Shown here: positions 5,321 to 6,353 of the stretch, piece after piece
Position numbering within the stretch: the first letter of the stretch is position 1
Layout: every line of letters begins with the position of its first letter
NCBI GenBank assembly: GCA_016183835.1
Contig: JACPDV010000125.1
Location: 1 to 6,353 of the forward strand
DNA: 6,353 nucleotides
From: Armatimonadota bacterium
GTDB taxonomy: Bacteria; Armatimonadota; UBA10988
Reading direction: 5' to 3'
Position numbers and translations under genes: made by a program
The notes under the pieces: generated by a model
Database searches by the model: none
Told to the model about the DNA's origin: nothing
The model's input: only the letters and a program-made list of their open reading frames with translations

Positions 5321-6241
5321 ATGGCTGAGCGCGTCGCCGGGCTGGATGTGGGGAGCAACTCGTTCCTCCTCGTGATCCTCGACAAGGCGCCGAACGGCGA
5401 GGAGGTGGTGCTCGACAGAACGGACATCGTCGGCCTCGGCGACGGCGTGGACCAGACCGGCCGGCTCGCGCCCGCGGCGGTCGAACGGGCGCTGAATGTG
5501 CTCGAGGAGTATGCCGCCGTCTGCCGCCGGCACCGGGTGCGCCGCGCCCACGCCGTGGGCACGTCGGCGCTCCGCGACGCCGCCAACCGCGACGACTTCG
5601 TCGCCGCCGTGCGCGAGCGGACCGGGTTCGAGGTCGAAGTGATCAGCGGCGACCGCGAGGCCGAGCTGACCTATCGCGACGTGAGCGCGACGCACGGCCA
5701 GCCGGGTGAGCCCCTGGCGCTCCTCGACATCGGCGGCGGGAGCAGCGAGATCGTGCAGGGACGGAGCGGCGTGATCGCTTCTTCGCGGAGCATCGACCTG
5801 GGCTCTCGCCGGCTTACCGAGCGCGCCGCCTTCGTGCACGACCCGCCGGGCGCGGACGAGCTGGACCGCTGCCGCGCGCTGGCCGACGCCGAGCTGACCG
5901 GGCTGTCGCCGGCCAAGGGCGAGGTGGTGGGCACGGGCGGCACCATCACCACGCTGGTCGCCGTGGACCTGGGGATGACCGACTACGATGCCGCCGAAGT
6001 GAGCGCCAACCGGCTCGGCCGCCGCGAGCTGGCCGCTCTGCTCGCGCGCCTGGCAGCGGTCCCGCTGTCCGAGCGGGCGCAGATCGCCGGGATGGAGCCG
6101 AAGCGCGCGCCGGTGATGATCGCCGGAGCGATCCTGTTGGAGCGGTGGATGGAGCACTTGGGGGTGACCAGCATCGCGGTGAGCGCGGGCGGCATGCGCT
6201 ACGCCGTGGCGCGGGAGGCGTGGGAGGAGCTGCAGCGATGA
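5321..6241 (+). CDS. Exopolyphosphatase / pppGpp phosphatase family protein (short form)
   Basis: A 306-residue member of the Ppx/GppA family in the sugar kinase/Hsp70/actin ATPase superfamily. Such enzymes remove terminal phosphate from polyphosphate or convert pppGpp to ppGpp in the cytoplasm. Motifs in order: LDVGSNSFLLVI (8-19, first phosphate loop); VGTSALRDAANRD (79-91); ISGDREAEL (108-116), with E113 the likely catalytic glutamate; LLDIGGGSSEI (134-144, second phosphate loop); GTGGTITTL (204-212); APVMIAGAILLE (263-274); and the closing VSAGGMRYAVA (287-297). The length matches the short two-domain form known from Aquifex and lacks the C-terminal HD-like domains of the E. coli enzymes. 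The start puts the first phosphate loop at the usual distance from the N-terminus, though no Shine-Dalgarno sequence is clear. Sequence alone does not separate exopolyphosphatase from pppGpp phosphatase. Confidence 0.9.
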   Translation: MAERVAGLDVGSNSFLLVILDKAPNGEEVVLDRTDIVGLGDGVDQTGRLAPAAVERALNVLEEYAAVCRRHRVRRAHAVGTSALRDAANRDDFVAAVRERTGFEVEVISGDREAELTYRDVSATHGQPGEPLALLDIGGGSSEIVQGRSGVIASSRSIDLGSRRLTERAAFVHDPPGADELDRCRALADAELTGLSPAKGEVVGTGGTITTLVAVDLGMTDYDAAEVSANRLGRRELAALLARLAAVPLSERAQIAGMEPKRAPVMIAGAILLERWMEHLGVTSIAVSAGGMRYAVAREAWEELQR

Positions 6242-6269
6242 GAGAGCGACCTGGAAAGGCTGTCCGGCC

Positions 6270-6353
6270 CCCTCTCCCCCCGGGAGAGGGCGGGGGTGAG
6301 GGCAGACACGCACGATGCCTCAGAAGCCCTCACCCTAGCCCTCTCCCGGGGGG
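6270..6353. repeat. GC-rich palindromic repeat element, copy 2 (cut by the window end)
   Basis: A small outer hairpin pairs CCCTCTCCC (6270-6278) with GGGAGAGGG (6282-6290). A larger one pairs 6280-6303 with 6326-6349 at 22 of 24 positions, the mismatch being GG opposite TA, with a loop of about 22 nt. The arms match copy 1 at 1498-1581 but the loops differ. It starts 28 bases after the phosphatase stop codon and could also act as its transcription terminator. The window stops in the final G tract, where another GAGAGGG arm would be expected. Confidence 0.85.

Noticed and set aside
5240..6313. A 357-codon minus-strand frame opposite the Ppx/GppA gene
   Set aside because: An antisense shadow that also runs through the palindromic repeat. 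The plus strand carries all Ppx/GppA motifs.
1..6353. CRISPR array, tRNA or rRNA gene, toxin-antitoxin pair or defence cluster
   Set aside because: No regularly spaced repeats, no cloverleaf or rRNA sequence and no small coupled gene pair of that kind were seen on either strand.

Overview
The window is a very GC-rich bacterial fragment. bS21 is present, and Actinobacteria and Deinococcus-Thermus generally lack it, so those groups are unlikely. The GC-rich housekeeping genes, the IS701/DDE_5-like transposase and the mobile palindromes would suit an environmental lineage such as Planctomycetota, Armatimonadota or Chloroflexota. There is no 16S or other phylum marker, so this is only a guess.

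Layout. Positions 1-1502 hold a complete Tn5/IS50-like IS4-family insertion sequence with 32-bp imperfect ends. It sits directly in the outer edge of a GC-rich palindromic repeat (1498-1581). Positions 1619-3052 hold a second, unrelated intact insertion sequence with 17-bp perfect ends and a CTGAG target duplication. Its DDE transposase is on the minus strand. Only 29 bases separate its end from the first host gene. A short host operon follows on the plus strand: a three-helix membrane protein of unknown function (3082-3435), overlapping by 14 bases a single reading frame (3422-4891) that joins orotate phosphoribosyltransferase (PyrE) to tRNA dimethylallyltransferase (MiaA) with no stop codon between them. 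A perfect 16-bp hairpin (4894-4927) separates this operon from the convergent rpsU (4949-5176, minus). Divergent from rpsU is a short-form Ppx/GppA phosphatase (5321-6241, plus). The window ends inside a second copy of the palindromic repeat (6270-6353).

The host genes are growth-related: pyrimidine synthesis, tRNA modification, small-subunit translation, and polyphosphate or (p)ppGpp turnover. The left half is a mobile-element landing zone that reaches to within a promoter's length of the operon. The observations most worth following are the uninterrupted PyrE-MiaA frame, an 11-bp inverted repeat that could hide the second transposase's ribosome binding site and start codon in read-through transcripts, a likely leaderless promoter abutting that element, and the insertion of the first element into the palindrome. 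I did not find a defence system, CRISPR array or gene cluster of an unknown kind.
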